From assembly GCF_000430845.1 (NCBI RefSeq), contig NZ_AUMU01000018.1, forward strand, positions 1 to 64,000: a stretch of 64,000 bases of DNA. Reading direction: 5' to 3'. The DNA is from Chryseobacterium gregarium DSM 19109. Its GTDB lineage: Bacteria > Bacteroidota > Bacteroidia > Flavobacteriales > Weeksellaceae. This document shows positions 24,201 to 31,542 of the stretch, piece by piece (within the stretch, counting starts at the first letter, position 1; every line of letters starts with the position of its first letter). The notes under the pieces are model-generated. The model was given only the letters and a program-made list of their open reading frames with translations. It made no database searches and was not told the origin of the DNA. Position numbers and translations under genes: made by a program.

Positions 24201-27168
24201 TATTGATAAAGATGATTTAACGAAATACTTAGAAAGTAAGTTACCATATCATATGCTACCTAGTTTTTATGTAGAGTTGGAAAGCATTCCTTTAACCAGT
24301 AACGGAAAAATCGACCGTAAACTTCTGCCGGAAGTTTCTGCTGGTGATCTAATAAAGAACGAGTATGTAGCTCCTGCTAATCCAATGCAATGTATCTTGG
24401 TAGAAGTTTGTGAGCAGATTCTAAAACATAATCCTATAAGTATCAAGGACAACTATTACAACCTTGGAGGAGATTCTATCAAATCTATTCAGATCGTATC
24501 AAAATTAAGACAGCAAGGCTATACTCTTAAGGTAGAACATATTCTACAATATCCAGTTCTTGAAGAGATGAGCAATCATATCGTTAGTGAAGTTTCCACT
24601 ATAGAGCAGTCCATAGTAAGCGGAAATGTAAATCTCACGCCTATCCAGCGTTACTTTTTTGAAAGTGAAGAGATTGTAAATAAGAATCATTATAATCAAT
24701 CAATTGTATTGAAAAGTACAGAGAGACTTTCTGGGTCTATTCTGGAAAACTGTATAAAGCAATTGGTTATTCATCATGATGCCTTGCGTATGATTTATAC
24801 TAATGAAAAGAATGAGTGGAGACAATCCAATGCTGATACATCAGGTAAACATTGCCGTTATGAATATTTTGATATAAGCTCTTGTTCAACCAAAGCTGAA
24901 GAACTTGAACGTTTACAATATATTGGAACATCACTTCAGAATTCAATAGACATTACCTCAGGAATTTTATTCCATGTAGGGCATGTATCTATGAGTGATG
25001 GGGACAGAATTTTGTTAATCCTTCACCACTTAGTAGTAGATGGTGTTTCATGGCGTATTCTATTGGAAGATTTGAATAATTTATATGATTCAGCTGTATT
25101 GGGTAATGCACATGTGCTTCCGGCGAAAACACATTCTTTTCAAAGTTGGAGTGCGGCTTTGGAGGATTATAGTACCAGTATATCTCTAAACAAAGAACGA
25201 AGCTATTGGGAGAATATGGAATCCGAAGAATATCCGGCGATTCCTACGGATTATCCTTTACTTGAACAACATGTTCCTGATAATAGTATAGGATTTTCTC
25301 TTGACAAAGATTCTACTCATTTATTACAAACTTATGCGGGTAGAAAGCATAATACTGAGGTGAACCATGTGCTATTAACAGCCCTGGCTGTGTCTCTTAA
25401 GGAACATTTCGGAATAAGTAAAACTAAACTAATAATGGAAGGGCATGGTAGAGAAAACATTTCATCTGATATGGATGTGAGCCGGACAGTAGGATGGTTT
25501 ACAAGTGTATATCCGTTTTTATTAGATATCAGCGATCATAGCCGATCAGCCATAGCAAGTGTAAAGGAAGGACTAGGGAACGTTCCTCAAAAAGGGATCG
25601 GATATGGTATTCTGCATTATTTACAAGAAAGAATTGTTTCTTCTTCAGAACCAAGGATAATATTTAGTTATATGGGAAGTTTTGATGCTGCTGGAGGGAC
25701 TGATAATAAAAAGGTGATGTTTGATTTCTCATCTGAGGATATAGGGTCAACGGTTTCTGATGAAAATTTGAAAACAGATGTTTTAATAGATGTTTCAGGA
25801 ATCATAGTTTCTGGAGTACTGAATGCTAATATTCGTTATTCAAAAAATGTATTCCATGAAGCAACGATCCAAAAATTAGCTCAGTTATATGAAAAAAATA
25901 TCATAAAGATTCTGGAAGAGGATGATGATGAGAATATTAATGAGTGGAGTTATGGAAATGAAATGATTGTATCTCCTAATCAATATCACTTATTCAGAAA
26001 TAAATACTCATCAGTAAATTTTGATATCAATGTTCAGTCATTCGATGAAAACAGTTTTGAAAAGAAACTTAGAGCGTGTTTCTCAAAATTTCCTTCTTTA
26101 ATGATGAAGTATGAGAAGAATGGTTCTCAAATTATACAGCAATACGTATCAGAAGAAGATCTTGTAATAAAACTGCAGAATGAAAGTTTACAGATCAGAT
26201 CAGAAGATGAAATAAAGACTATAGGAAAAGAATTCATATTCCAACCTTTTGATATGTTCAATGGAGAGCTGATCAGAGTATTTGCTGTCAGAACAGAAAC
26301 TTCCGGCATTTCACAGGCTACCGTATTTTTTGGAATTCATCACTCTTTACTAGATGACTATTCAGCTAATACTGTGAAAAATGAATTAGAAGCCTATTTT
26401 AATTCAAATGAAGAGATTACAGTTAGACCTCACTATTTTAATTTTATTGATTCTCAGGAAAAATTTTTAAAATCTGATGAAGGAATAAAGATTAAAGAAA
26501 AACAAATTAAAAGCCTACTTGAGCTACCATTACATGATGATGAAAATTCAGACAAGGAGGATGTGTATTTTCAGAAGTTTATAGTGCAGGAAGCATTTGT
26601 TAAAGATGAAGACTTCTTACATCTACAGAAAGTATCTCAGAAAGTTTCACTTCCTTTAAATGCATTCTGTTTATCAATTTTCTTAAGAATTATTACTGAT
26701 TATAATAATCCAAACAAAGGTTTATTTGGTATGTTGAGTAGCAACAGGGAAAATTCGGAATATGAAAATATGATTGGCGTATTAACTAATTTGATTATGG
26801 TTCCATATCCTGATTTTAAAAATTATTCAGTTCAGGAAATAATGAAGAATTATGGGAATATGATACAATGCAGGACAGAGCAAAAAATTCCATATGAAAT
26901 GATTAGAAAAGATATTAAAGATATGGATGGCAGAGATATAGAAAAAAATATTTTTGGATTCTATAGTCATTTAAGCCAAAACACAGAGAAAGAATATGCA
27001 TCTTTCAATGAATCTACAGAAGAAATAACCGAATTTAATGGAATTAATCTGAAAGCATTTGAATATTCTAATGGAGTTTTAATTCAATTATCACAACCAG
27101 TATCTACTTCTAGAATAGACTTTTCAAAATACATTAAAGAATTTATGGACTTTGTAAAAATACATTAA
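13951..27168 (+). CDS. NRPS, three modules: C*-A[Asn]-PCP-C-A[aromatic]-PCP-E-C-A[Thr]-PCP-E-C'
   Basis: A 4405-residue synthetase. Residues 1 to about 420 are a condensation-like domain lacking HHxxxDG (IRIYSLFGD near 130-138). A1 (about 434-923) has FDLSGT and code D-L-T-K-I-G-E-I-G-K, close to the Asn code; its carrier has GGHS with Ser956. C2 (about 1004-1446) has HHIICDG from His1144. A2 (about 1477-1960) has code D-A-S-T-I-A-A-I-C-K, an aromatic pocket (Phe/Tyr); its carrier Ser is 2004 and an E domain follows (HHLVMDG from His2186, EGHGRE). C3 (about 2517-2957) has HHIIMDG. A3 (about 2977-3460) has code D-F-W-N-I-G-M-V-H-K (Thr); its carrier Ser is 3509 and another E domain follows. 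A final condensation-like domain (about 4004-4405) has HHSLLDD from His4130 and is not followed by A or PCP. There is no thioesterase domain. Predicted output: (hydroxy)Asn, D-aromatic residue, D-Thr. Confidence 0.95.
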   Translation: MEKIEGYKLSENQINYVSNQANNADCLYNQVIIKVKDQCSDEELTLHINEAIKEHEVLFYTLFSNNDLNNAIQYKDHKEHEIKRWYFDTEIDKDHFIKVVDNDFDSPYHYHENKALKIGVGISGEARYIAIRIYSLFGDLYSCTYLSNEIIQRIKGSYEHPEKIEFYNYCSWQNELLAEPEEEAKLFWETYNADPENKIIPFGKKIEAFKPVRKNIISVDKENYGKLAKDLAENDLTTESYLLLCLNHYFSQFSTDDKDLTIGYVNQDRPYEELAHTIGYVNSMVALNLKVHSENLALSEAIREIKKEVEAVKSWADYFTLNRKKQNTVYFKYCFEYVNTGKILSQSNADIIETYSVQDIFDCKLTVVDSGETLSVDFYYNNDIFSPVEKEIIEEQFKEIYDTLLYQQKPGLTSADKKIIALANSTAANFEDKNSIVHLFESQVAETPEADAIEFDGRSLSYQELNKKSNQLANYLKTHYHIQANDLVCIRIPRSEQMIISIIGILKSGAAYVPVDCDYPAERIQYIIEDSGAKVVIDDAFLSEFDKQKEDYSKDNPSVTIGSGDSAYVIYTSGTTGSPKGVSITHSNILNYTAWSNDFYFTAEERGNWGLFTSISFDLSGTAVFCSLTRGGKLFLGNSEDDTLVSLLSMLGNEEVDVLKLTPSHISLLKNTEVTSSGLSKIILGGEKLHADHIQTIRSIGENIDIYDEYGPTETTIGCIARKIEQSDENIGQPISNTQVYIRNEKNDLVPVGVPGEICIAGAGVAKGYLHNPELTNEKFIENPFSSGSKMYRTGDLGSWLADGNIEYLGRIDDQVKIRGYRVELGEIDSHVLSYNSTIKTVVTEVKEHEGDAHLVVYFVSDEQIDKKDLSAYLEKKMPQYMLPDFYVQLEQIPLTNNGKVDRKKLRNVAPSDLIKQEYVAPRNDAEKQLKEIWEEILGVENIGVTDNFFALGGHSLILIRIINKIKITFNKTISIKDFMENPRIDLVAQRISGDANVESFEPIRNVEEAKYYPITAAQYRFWVIQQNYEASATYNVSEAYKLKGDLESSQLEESFRLLVNRYEILRTIFLNINGTVFQQVLPFDKIDFKIESIDLTSSPNKDQELTELLNTKKINFRLDEFPLFKVYLIKVDTDEYILWFNTHHIICDGWSSNLFAAEIIKTYNYLVRNESPDLPDLKIQYKDYADWVNKKNVEKSRDFWIKTLSDDIKRVDLPFSGKRKKYQTFNGDKFVFVIPGENVKKVKHFLQGNNISLFTYLVACTKVLLNKYTHQNDVIIGTTFSGRDHPDLENQLGLFLNTLPLRSNVDNNDSFNTFLIKEKKNIIDAFSNGNYPFDQILNEINYQKDIRKSALYDVSVVLNNHNNMALFDGPKEMDDLVIESYPITYDISKNDIEFNFSESDHGLLGIATYNTDLYDRESVVKFVDHLIKMIESLVDSADQPLSELNYLSSADQEVLLKEFNDTSVSYPENQSILSLFENQVNLTPESIAVVFEDLGLSYTELNEKASSLALQMRDGYGIKKGDQVGVMLNRGENQIVSILGILKLGAIYVPVDANLPESRKEVTTSGLSLLITESYYFFDLDFYAGESFSIDLEFTEEDASGFTSTVLEKEDIAYIIYTSGSTGEPKGVLNTHGGILNTMLFQKEFFEVSSYENVAQFASFSFDASISEIFMTLLSGKSLHILSDSVRKDAYAFEEYVNSHSIDLVTLPPAFFSLLNVEKLQNLKGLITAGESAVIGKTKEYLKYGTFYNAYGPTETSICATVHKLEKGSDLTSTTIPIGQPIANTQIYILDEYGHLVPAGVSGEMYISGDGLAQGYLNREDLTEEKFVENPFIPDTKMYRTGDLGKWLPDGTIEYMGRIDYQVKIRGHRIELGEIDSQVLSYNPAIQTAVAEVKEHDGDKSLVVYYVSDTPIDKQDLARHLESKLPQYMLPGFYVELDQIPLTSNGKVDRKNLPEVSSSDLIKNEYVAATSGEERVLVSVCEQILKHNPISIRDNYYNLGGDSIKSIQIVSRLRQQGYSLKVEHILQYPVLEELARYMTTDVAKIDQSAVTGDSILTPIQRYFFESEGITNKNHYNQSVILKSRERLSGKILESSIKTLVSHHDALRMVYSQKDREWNQHNAGIDGAHYRLESFDIKSGSESEELSQLQQIGEDLQSSIDIESGILFHAGHVSMSDGDRIILVVHHLVMDGVSWRILLEDLGKLYESGGQGLSSELPSKTDSFQSWGKALDEYSRSPELSKERLYWEGVESENYTALATDYPSEGKQVLDKSIGFSLSSDSTKLLQTRAGRKYSAEINDVLLTGLALALQDQFGITRTKVLMEGHGREVMNTGLDISRTIGWFTSVYPFSLDISNNNQPALVSVKEGLRSIPNKGIGYGILNYLDNQFISSGLASVQFNYLGDFNEIGDPETQGKASLFDYSSENIGSSVDSANLSTDLLLDVSGMTVNGVMSINIRFSDKLFTENTIQKLLAAYQAHLEAIVKESEDSSVILTPSDLTYKGLSFSTIEEISKENDIEDIYELSPMQQGLYFHWLVDSHGSVYFMQTSYLVKSSELQLSLVERAFGILLNRHTILRTSFENRYGGVPLQIVHKKARVDFKHLILESELELDNIKQGDINRGFNLGEPTQMRLLIVELPNGYYEFIWSHHHIIMDGWCLSILINDFTTILNSLEHEKEINLPEPKKYSSYIKWLGEVNKEVTLSYWESYLEGVSSPTIIPFKKEYTSSSGAKVLVNNKIKIEGDSFRRIESQCKNIGITINTYIQGVWGYLLSRYNGSEDAVFGAVVSGRPPELEDVENMVGLFINTVPVRVKYKKENTVKEFFHELHTQSIQSSPYHYSNLSDIQTISGLGSNMINNIIVFENYPVQDSIVESYIENENSSSIEEIKNVEVVDETNYYFLITVFPSEDAVVLDIKYDASAFDTVLMDNIESHFSNLLKNIFVDADKKIFEMDYLSLAEKKHLLEDFNNKEVNYPSEENIISLFESQVTTNPDHVAVVFEETKLTYWELNQQSNQLAHYLREKYNIKRDDLICIQLPRSEKMIISILGILKSGGAYVPIDNDYPQDRIDYIIEDTKSKIVIDEKFWLAFDLLKDNYPEENLDTHIQPTNLAYIIYTSGTTGNPKGVMIEHKNVVRLFFNDNALYDFNRSDSWTLFHSYNFDFSVWESYGALLFGGTLHVISKRVVQDVGAFLNYLITNKITILNQTPAAFYNLAEYDKLFNHEELALRYIIFGGEALNPYMLKDWQNKYPGIKMINMYGITETTVHVTYKELTVKDTSSVLSNIGKPIPTLNCYILDDQKYLVPAGVVGELYISGSGLSRGYLNRPDLTEEKFVENPFISGSKIYRTGDLGRWLPDGNIEYLGRIDHQVKIRGHRIELGEIDSHVINYSDRIKTVVTEVKEHEGDKNLVVYYVAEGNIDKDDLTKYLESKLPYHMLPSFYVELESIPLTSNGKIDRKLLPEVSAGDLIKNEYVAPANPMQCILVEVCEQILKHNPISIKDNYYNLGGDSIKSIQIVSKLRQQGYTLKVEHILQYPVLEEMSNHIVSEVSTIEQSIVSGNVNLTPIQRYFFESEEIVNKNHYNQSIVLKSTERLSGSILENCIKQLVIHHDALRMIYTNEKNEWRQSNADTSGKHCRYEYFDISSCSTKAEELERLQYIGTSLQNSIDITSGILFHVGHVSMSDGDRILLILHHLVVDGVSWRILLEDLNNLYDSAVLGNAHVLPAKTHSFQSWSAALEDYSTSISLNKERSYWENMESEEYPAIPTDYPLLEQHVPDNSIGFSLDKDSTHLLQTYAGRKHNTEVNHVLLTALAVSLKEHFGISKTKLIMEGHGRENISSDMDVSRTVGWFTSVYPFLLDISDHSRSAIASVKEGLGNVPQKGIGYGILHYLQERIVSSSEPRIIFSYMGSFDAAGGTDNKKVMFDFSSEDIGSTVSDENLKTDVLIDVSGIIVSGVLNANIRYSKNVFHEATIQKLAQLYEKNIIKILEEDDDENINEWSYGNEMIVSPNQYHLFRNKYSSVNFDINVQSFDENSFEKKLRACFSKFPSLMMKYEKNGSQIIQQYVSEEDLVIKLQNESLQIRSEDEIKTIGKEFIFQPFDMFNGELIRVFAVRTETSGISQATVFFGIHHSLLDDYSANTVKNELEAYFNSNEEITVRPHYFNFIDSQEKFLKSDEGIKIKEKQIKSLLELPLHDDENSDKEDVYFQKFIVQEAFVKDEDFLHLQKVSQKVSLPLNAFCLSIFLRIITDYNNPNKGLFGMLSSNRENSEYENMIGVLTNLIMVPYPDFKNYSVQEIMKNYGNMIQCRTEQKIPYEMIRKDIKDMDGRDIEKNIFGFYSHLSQNTEKEYASFNESTEEITEFNGINLKAFEYSNGVLIQLSQPVSTSRIDFSKYIKEFMDFVKIH
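20287..20593 (+). repeat. Near-identical epimerase-domain repeat, copy 2
   Basis: This partner of 10271-10577 lies in the E domain of the aromatic module. Within the 307-bp pair I find one mismatch by eye. The third E domain (about 24600-25900) is clearly homologous but much more diverged, so exchange was limited to two of the three copies. Confidence 0.9.
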
Positions 27169-27181
27169 TTCAATTATTTAT

Positions 27182-29563
27182 ATGAAAAACTTTAAGTTAT
27201 TACACCTTTTAATTTTACTATTGCCTGTTCTGTTTTATTCTCAATATAAAATAGAGGGCAGGGTATTAAATAAAGAAAAGGAACCTTTAAGAAATACAAC
27301 AATTTTTTTTAAAACGACTACTTCAGATAATAATAGAAAAGCAATTACCAATGATAATGGAAACTTTAGTCTGGAACTTACAAAAGGGAATTATATACTG
27401 ACAATCAGGAATTCAGAGTATATCTCTTTTGAAAAAGAAGTAACAATTAATTCGGACACTAAACTGGCTGATATAGAGCTTGCAACGGTATCTAAACTGA
27501 TAGAAGAGGTCAAATTGACCTCTTCACCTAAAATGATTGTTCATAAGCTGGACAGAACCGTGTTTAATGTCGAAAACAATGCATTGGCAAATAGAGGTAA
27601 TATTTTCGAGACATTAAAAGCTGTGCCAGGGCTCGTTCTAAAAAATGATCAGATATCAATGCTCGGAAGGGATGCTGTGAAAGTAATGATTGATGGCAGA
27701 ATGATCAATTTAGGCGGGGATGATTTGAAGAACTTTTTGAAGTCCATACCGAGTGAAAATATCAAATCTGTAGAGGTCATCAGTAACCCGTCTGCCAGAT
27801 ATGAAGCCGAAGGAAACAGTGGGATTGTTAATCTGGTTCTTAAAAAAACTAAGAAAAATTCGTGGAATAATAATACCACTTTGACAACTGATGTAGCAAA
27901 AACAAAATATATCTTACAAACAGTAAACAACAATTTTACGTATCAAAAGAATAAAATCAGTTTTTTACTCAATACAGGATATACGTACGGTGATACCTTT
28001 ACAAAGCAGATGTCAGATATTTTCTTTTCGGAACCCTATTTTTTAACCACAGAACAAAAATGGAATTATAATCAGTTTTCAGGGAGATTTTTAATAGATT
28101 ATGATATAACACCTAAAACAAAGATAGGATTACAATATTTAGGAGGGGTGTACAATAATTATGTTGATGATAATATCAATACAACTGTAGTCAATAATGC
28201 AAACAGTCCTCTTTATTTTCTGAAAGGGAACGGACATATTCAGGATAAGAATAATAACCATTCATTGAACCTCCATTTGGAGCAGAAATTAGATACCCTC
28301 GGGAAAAAGTTAAATATAGATTTGGATTTTCTTAACTATGTTACAGATAAAAACAATACCATACTTTCTAACCGATATAATTCTAATTCTAATTATGAAG
28401 GAATAAATTTTTTCAATAGAGGTATTTCAAATCAGGACATCAATAATTACAGTTTAAAATTTGATATTGAGTATCCTGGGAAATTTATCAATCTAAACTA
28501 TGGTGGGAAATTTGGATTTACAAAGACAGATTATCTGCTCAATAATTATGACCTTTCTATTGATAATACTTTAACTCAATCAGATCATTTTAAATATGAC
28601 GAAGCAATTCAGGCTCTTTATATTAATGGTACAAAGAAATTTTCTGACAAGTGGGAAGGGCAGATCGGTTTAAGAACAGAGTATACCCAGACCAAAGGAT
28701 ATTCTATTATGTTGGATCAGGCAGACTACAATAAGTATCTTAAATTATTTCCATCACTTTTTATCAAATATAATATGAACGAAAAGAATAGTTTATTACT
28801 CAACTATTCCAGAAGGATACAAAGGCCCTCTTACGGGCAGTTAAATCCTGCCAGATATTATGTGAACAGCCAGATTTCCTCTATGGGTAACCCTTATCTG
28901 AAGCCTTCTTATGTAGATAATATTGAACTTTCCCATACTTATAAGAATCTGACTTCCAAATTGGCTTTTAATGTAAATTCAAATGCATATAATGTGTTCT
29001 TTAAAATGAATGACGAAACCAAAGAGCAGATCGTAACCTTTGATAATTATTTTAAAAGTTATGGCTATTCTTTATCGGAAACGTATGAATTTAATGCCCT
29101 TTCATGGTGGAAAAGTTATGTTACTCTTTTCCTGAATTATTCCCAGTCAAAGAAAACCCAGAATATTAACCTCGTTTTAAGGAACGGATTTGAATTTTTT
29201 GGATCCCTTAATAATTCATTGACTCTGAATGCGTCAAAAACGCTCACACTGGATATCAATTACTGGTATGGATCAGGAACTAATCAAAATTTGTTTCATT
29301 ACTCTGAAGCCAATTCATTAGATATGGCTCTTTCTTACAAGACACCGTATAAAGGATTGAATCTAAGCATTGCAGCGTATGATCTATTTAATTCCAGTCC
29401 ACGGACCATGCTGTCGGAAATTAACGGAATCGCACAGACTTACAAATCGTACGCCAATAATAGATTCTTTAGGTTTTCCATCAACTATAGTTTCGGAAAT
29501 GATAAAATTTCAAAAGGAGAAAGAGCACTTGGAAATGAAAGTGAAAGAGAAAGAAGCAGATAA
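27182..29563 (+). CDS. Outer-membrane beta-barrel (TonB-dependent-receptor-like) protein
   Basis: A 793-residue protein. An N-terminal signal peptide (LLHLLILLLPVLFYSQ) precedes a carboxypeptidase-regulatory-like domain (about 22-95). A plug-like segment follows (about 115-220) with VPGLVLKNDQ, VMIDGRMI and IPSENIKSVEVISNPSARYE. The rest is aromatic-rich alternating beta strands, with NYSRRIQRPSYGQLNP typical of the OMP_b-brl_3 group. Members are common in Bacteroidota and are often annotated as TonB-dependent receptors or outer-membrane beta-barrel family proteins. It starts 13 bp after the large NRPS in the same operon. A role in moving the peptide or a ligand across the outer membrane, or in self-protection, is inference. 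The C-terminal tail is unusually Glu/Arg-rich after the last strand. Confidence 0.88.
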   Translation: MKNFKLLHLLILLLPVLFYSQYKIEGRVLNKEKEPLRNTTIFFKTTTSDNNRKAITNDNGNFSLELTKGNYILTIRNSEYISFEKEVTINSDTKLADIELATVSKLIEEVKLTSSPKMIVHKLDRTVFNVENNALANRGNIFETLKAVPGLVLKNDQISMLGRDAVKVMIDGRMINLGGDDLKNFLKSIPSENIKSVEVISNPSARYEAEGNSGIVNLVLKKTKKNSWNNNTTLTTDVAKTKYILQTVNNNFTYQKNKISFLLNTGYTYGDTFTKQMSDIFFSEPYFLTTEQKWNYNQFSGRFLIDYDITPKTKIGLQYLGGVYNNYVDDNINTTVVNNANSPLYFLKGNGHIQDKNNNHSLNLHLEQKLDTLGKKLNIDLDFLNYVTDKNNTILSNRYNSNSNYEGINFFNRGISNQDINNYSLKFDIEYPGKFINLNYGGKFGFTKTDYLLNNYDLSIDNTLTQSDHFKYDEAIQALYINGTKKFSDKWEGQIGLRTEYTQTKGYSIMLDQADYNKYLKLFPSLFIKYNMNEKNSLLLNYSRRIQRPSYGQLNPARYYVNSQISSMGNPYLKPSYVDNIELSHTYKNLTSKLAFNVNSNAYNVFFKMNDETKEQIVTFDNYFKSYGYSLSETYEFNALSWWKSYVTLFLNYSQSKKTQNINLVLRNGFEFFGSLNNSLTLNASKTLTLDINYWYGSGTNQNLFHYSEANSLDMALSYKTPYKGLNLSIAAYDLFNSSPRTMLSEINGIAQTYKSYANNRFFRFSINYSFGNDKISKGERALGNESERERSR

Positions 29564-29587
29564 CCATAAAAACAATAATAAAAACTT

Positions 29588-30826
29588 ATGAAAAAAATAT
29601 TGGTTTATACTGATGCATTCAGAGGAAACATAATTCCTACGCTGGGAATCAGTGAAAAACTTCATCAGATGGGGGTTCATATTCATTATATCGGTGTACC
29701 TGATGTAACAGAAATAATATCCAGGACATCATTTCCATCTACTTCTATTTTTGGGGATTATTATCCGAAAGGCAGCATATATGAATCCGGTAAAATTAAT
29801 GCGGATGTTATTCGTACAATTATCGATGGTGGTCTTGATGAGTTGATTCAGGATTTTAATCCGTCAGCTATTATTTTTACAGCCTATAATCCAATCGAAG
29901 CAGCCACTTTCTATCTAAAATACAGGATAAGAACATTCCTGGTATATTGTCACTTTCCCGTTGATAACGATTTCAGTAAAACATCATTTACAGAAAAAGT
30001 AAAAGAATGGAGTAGTAATATGCTTATGGATGATGCCAACCTGGAGTCCACTAATCTTTTGATTAATTACCTTATCGGTCAGGGATATGAGATGAATTCT
30101 CTGAACGATGTTTTATCTGTTTTTGAAAACTTCTATAATGTAGTACCTGCCTCAAAAGAATTTTTAATAGAAAATGCAGTGGTCAATGGAAATGATATGT
30201 ATATCGGACCTTGTATCCCTGAGCAGAATATATTTCACTTACATTATGATGTGGATAAGCTTGAAAGCGAGCTTTCTGAACAGAAAAGGTCAGGAAAAAG
30301 GATGGTTTATTGTTCATTAGGTTCGTGGGCTGAACAAATTGATAAAGAAAAAGCACAACGAATTACGCAAACACTTATCAATAGTTTTCAACAGGAATCT
30401 ATGGCGGATTATATCCTTAATATATCAGCCGGAAACTTATATCATGATTATAAATCCCAGACTTCCGATAACGTAAGAATTCATCAATGGCTTCCTCAGA
30501 TGACAATGCTTCAACATTCGGACCTTGCCATTATACATGGTGGAATGGGAGGCGTTAAAGAATGCATCATGCAGGAAATTCCGATGGTTGTTATCCCATT
30601 GGGACTTGACCAGTTTGAAAATGCAGACCGTGTAGCTATCCACCATTTGGGAGTGAAAATAGAAGCTCATTCGATCAATAATATAGCAATCATTTCTAGC
30701 CTTTACAAACTTCAGAATGATACTCGTATCAAAGATAATTTATCTAAAATGAAATCCAGTTTTGAAAAGGCATCGGAAGGGGATGCTTGGTCAAAATTTA
30801 ACATCGAAACACTAACGACGAAATAA
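29588..30826 (+). CDS. UGT/MGT-like glycosyltransferase (GT1 family)
   Basis: A 412-residue GT-B-fold enzyme. The N-terminus KKILVYTDAFRGNIIPTLGI resembles the acceptor-domain start of macrolide and antibiotic glycosyltransferases. The C-terminal nucleotide-sugar domain has MVYCSLGSW, WLPQMTMLQHSDLAIIHGG and MGGVKECIMQEIPMVVIP followed by DQFENADRV, matching the GT1 signature; the His in IHGG is conserved. It lies in the NRPS/PKS operon and overlaps the thioesterase start by 1 bp, so it most likely glycosylates the peptide on a hydroxyl (Thr, Ser, hydroxy-Asn, Tyr or the polyketide alcohol). Sugar donor and acceptor cannot be read from the sequence. Confidence 0.87.
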   Translation: MKKILVYTDAFRGNIIPTLGISEKLHQMGVHIHYIGVPDVTEIISRTSFPSTSIFGDYYPKGSIYESGKINADVIRTIIDGGLDELIQDFNPSAIIFTAYNPIEAATFYLKYRIRTFLVYCHFPVDNDFSKTSFTEKVKEWSSNMLMDDANLESTNLLINYLIGQGYEMNSLNDVLSVFENFYNVVPASKEFLIENAVVNGNDMYIGPCIPEQNIFHLHYDVDKLESELSEQKRSGKRMVYCSLGSWAEQIDKEKAQRITQTLINSFQQESMADYILNISAGNLYHDYKSQTSDNVRIHQWLPQMTMLQHSDLAIIHGGMGGVKECIMQEIPMVVIPLGLDQFENADRVAIHHLGVKIEAHSINNIAIISSLYKLQNDTRIKDNLSKMKSSFEKASEGDAWSKFNIETLTTK

Positions 30827-31542
30827 TGAATAAACAGCTCTTTTTGCTACATTTTGCAGGCGGAAATAAGTATTCTTACAATTTTTTACAAAAAACAATA
30901 ACCTCCGACATCGAATTTATTCCCATAGAACTACCAGGTCGGGGTGAAAGATTCAAAGAAAGTTTAATAACTGATAAAAAAGAAGCTATTGAAGATCTCT
31001 TTAAGAAGATAAAGAAAAAAAGAAATGATTCTCCCTTTATAATATTTGGGCACAGTATGGGTGCTCTATTGGGACTTTCTGTCACCCGCATGCTGGAAGA
31101 ACAAAATGATATTCCCGAGTTTTTAATCGTCTCAGGAAATCCAGGACCTTTGGAAAATTATAAAATTCCTATAAGATATAATTTAGATGACAGCAGTTTT
31201 AAAGAAAAAATATCAGAGATGGGTGGAATTCCAGTCGAAATTCTTGAAAATAAGGATGCATTTGCATTTTTTGCTAAAATTATGAGAGCGGATTTTGAAT
31301 GCATTGAAAAAGGACAGGATTATGAAAAAGATGTTATTATCAAGGCTCCTATTTATGCCATGATGGGCAGCGAAGAGTCTCTTAATACAAAAATTAAAAA
31401 CTGGAAAAGATTTACAAATTCTCATTTCTATCATTCCATATTAAAAGGGAATCATTTTTTTATTCATGAGAACAGTAAGGAAATCGGAAAACTCATCAAC
31501 TATTGTTTTAAAATAAAAGAGTCAAATTATGTTAAAAATTAA
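30826..31542 (+). CDS. Type II (editing) thioesterase
   Basis: A 238-residue alpha/beta hydrolase of the GrsT/SrfAD type. LFLLHFAGGN at the N-terminus and ELPGRGERF are typical of the family. The nucleophile is Ser77 in GHSMG, and the C-terminal KGNHFFIHEN supplies the catalytic His. Such stand-alone enzymes usually hydrolyse mis-primed carrier domains. Because no synthetase in the window carries a thioesterase domain, a contribution to product release cannot be excluded. It overlaps the glycosyltransferase by 1 bp and the ABC transporter by 14 bp, indicating translational coupling. Confidence 0.92.
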   Translation: MNKQLFLLHFAGGNKYSYNFLQKTITSDIEFIPIELPGRGERFKESLITDKKEAIEDLFKKIKKKRNDSPFIIFGHSMGALLGLSVTRMLEEQNDIPEFLIVSGNPGPLENYKIPIRYNLDDSSFKEKISEMGGIPVEILENKDAFAFFAKIMRADFECIEKGQDYEKDVIIKAPIYAMMGSEESLNTKIKNWKRFTNSHFYHSILKGNHFFIHENSKEIGKLINYCFKIKESNYVKN

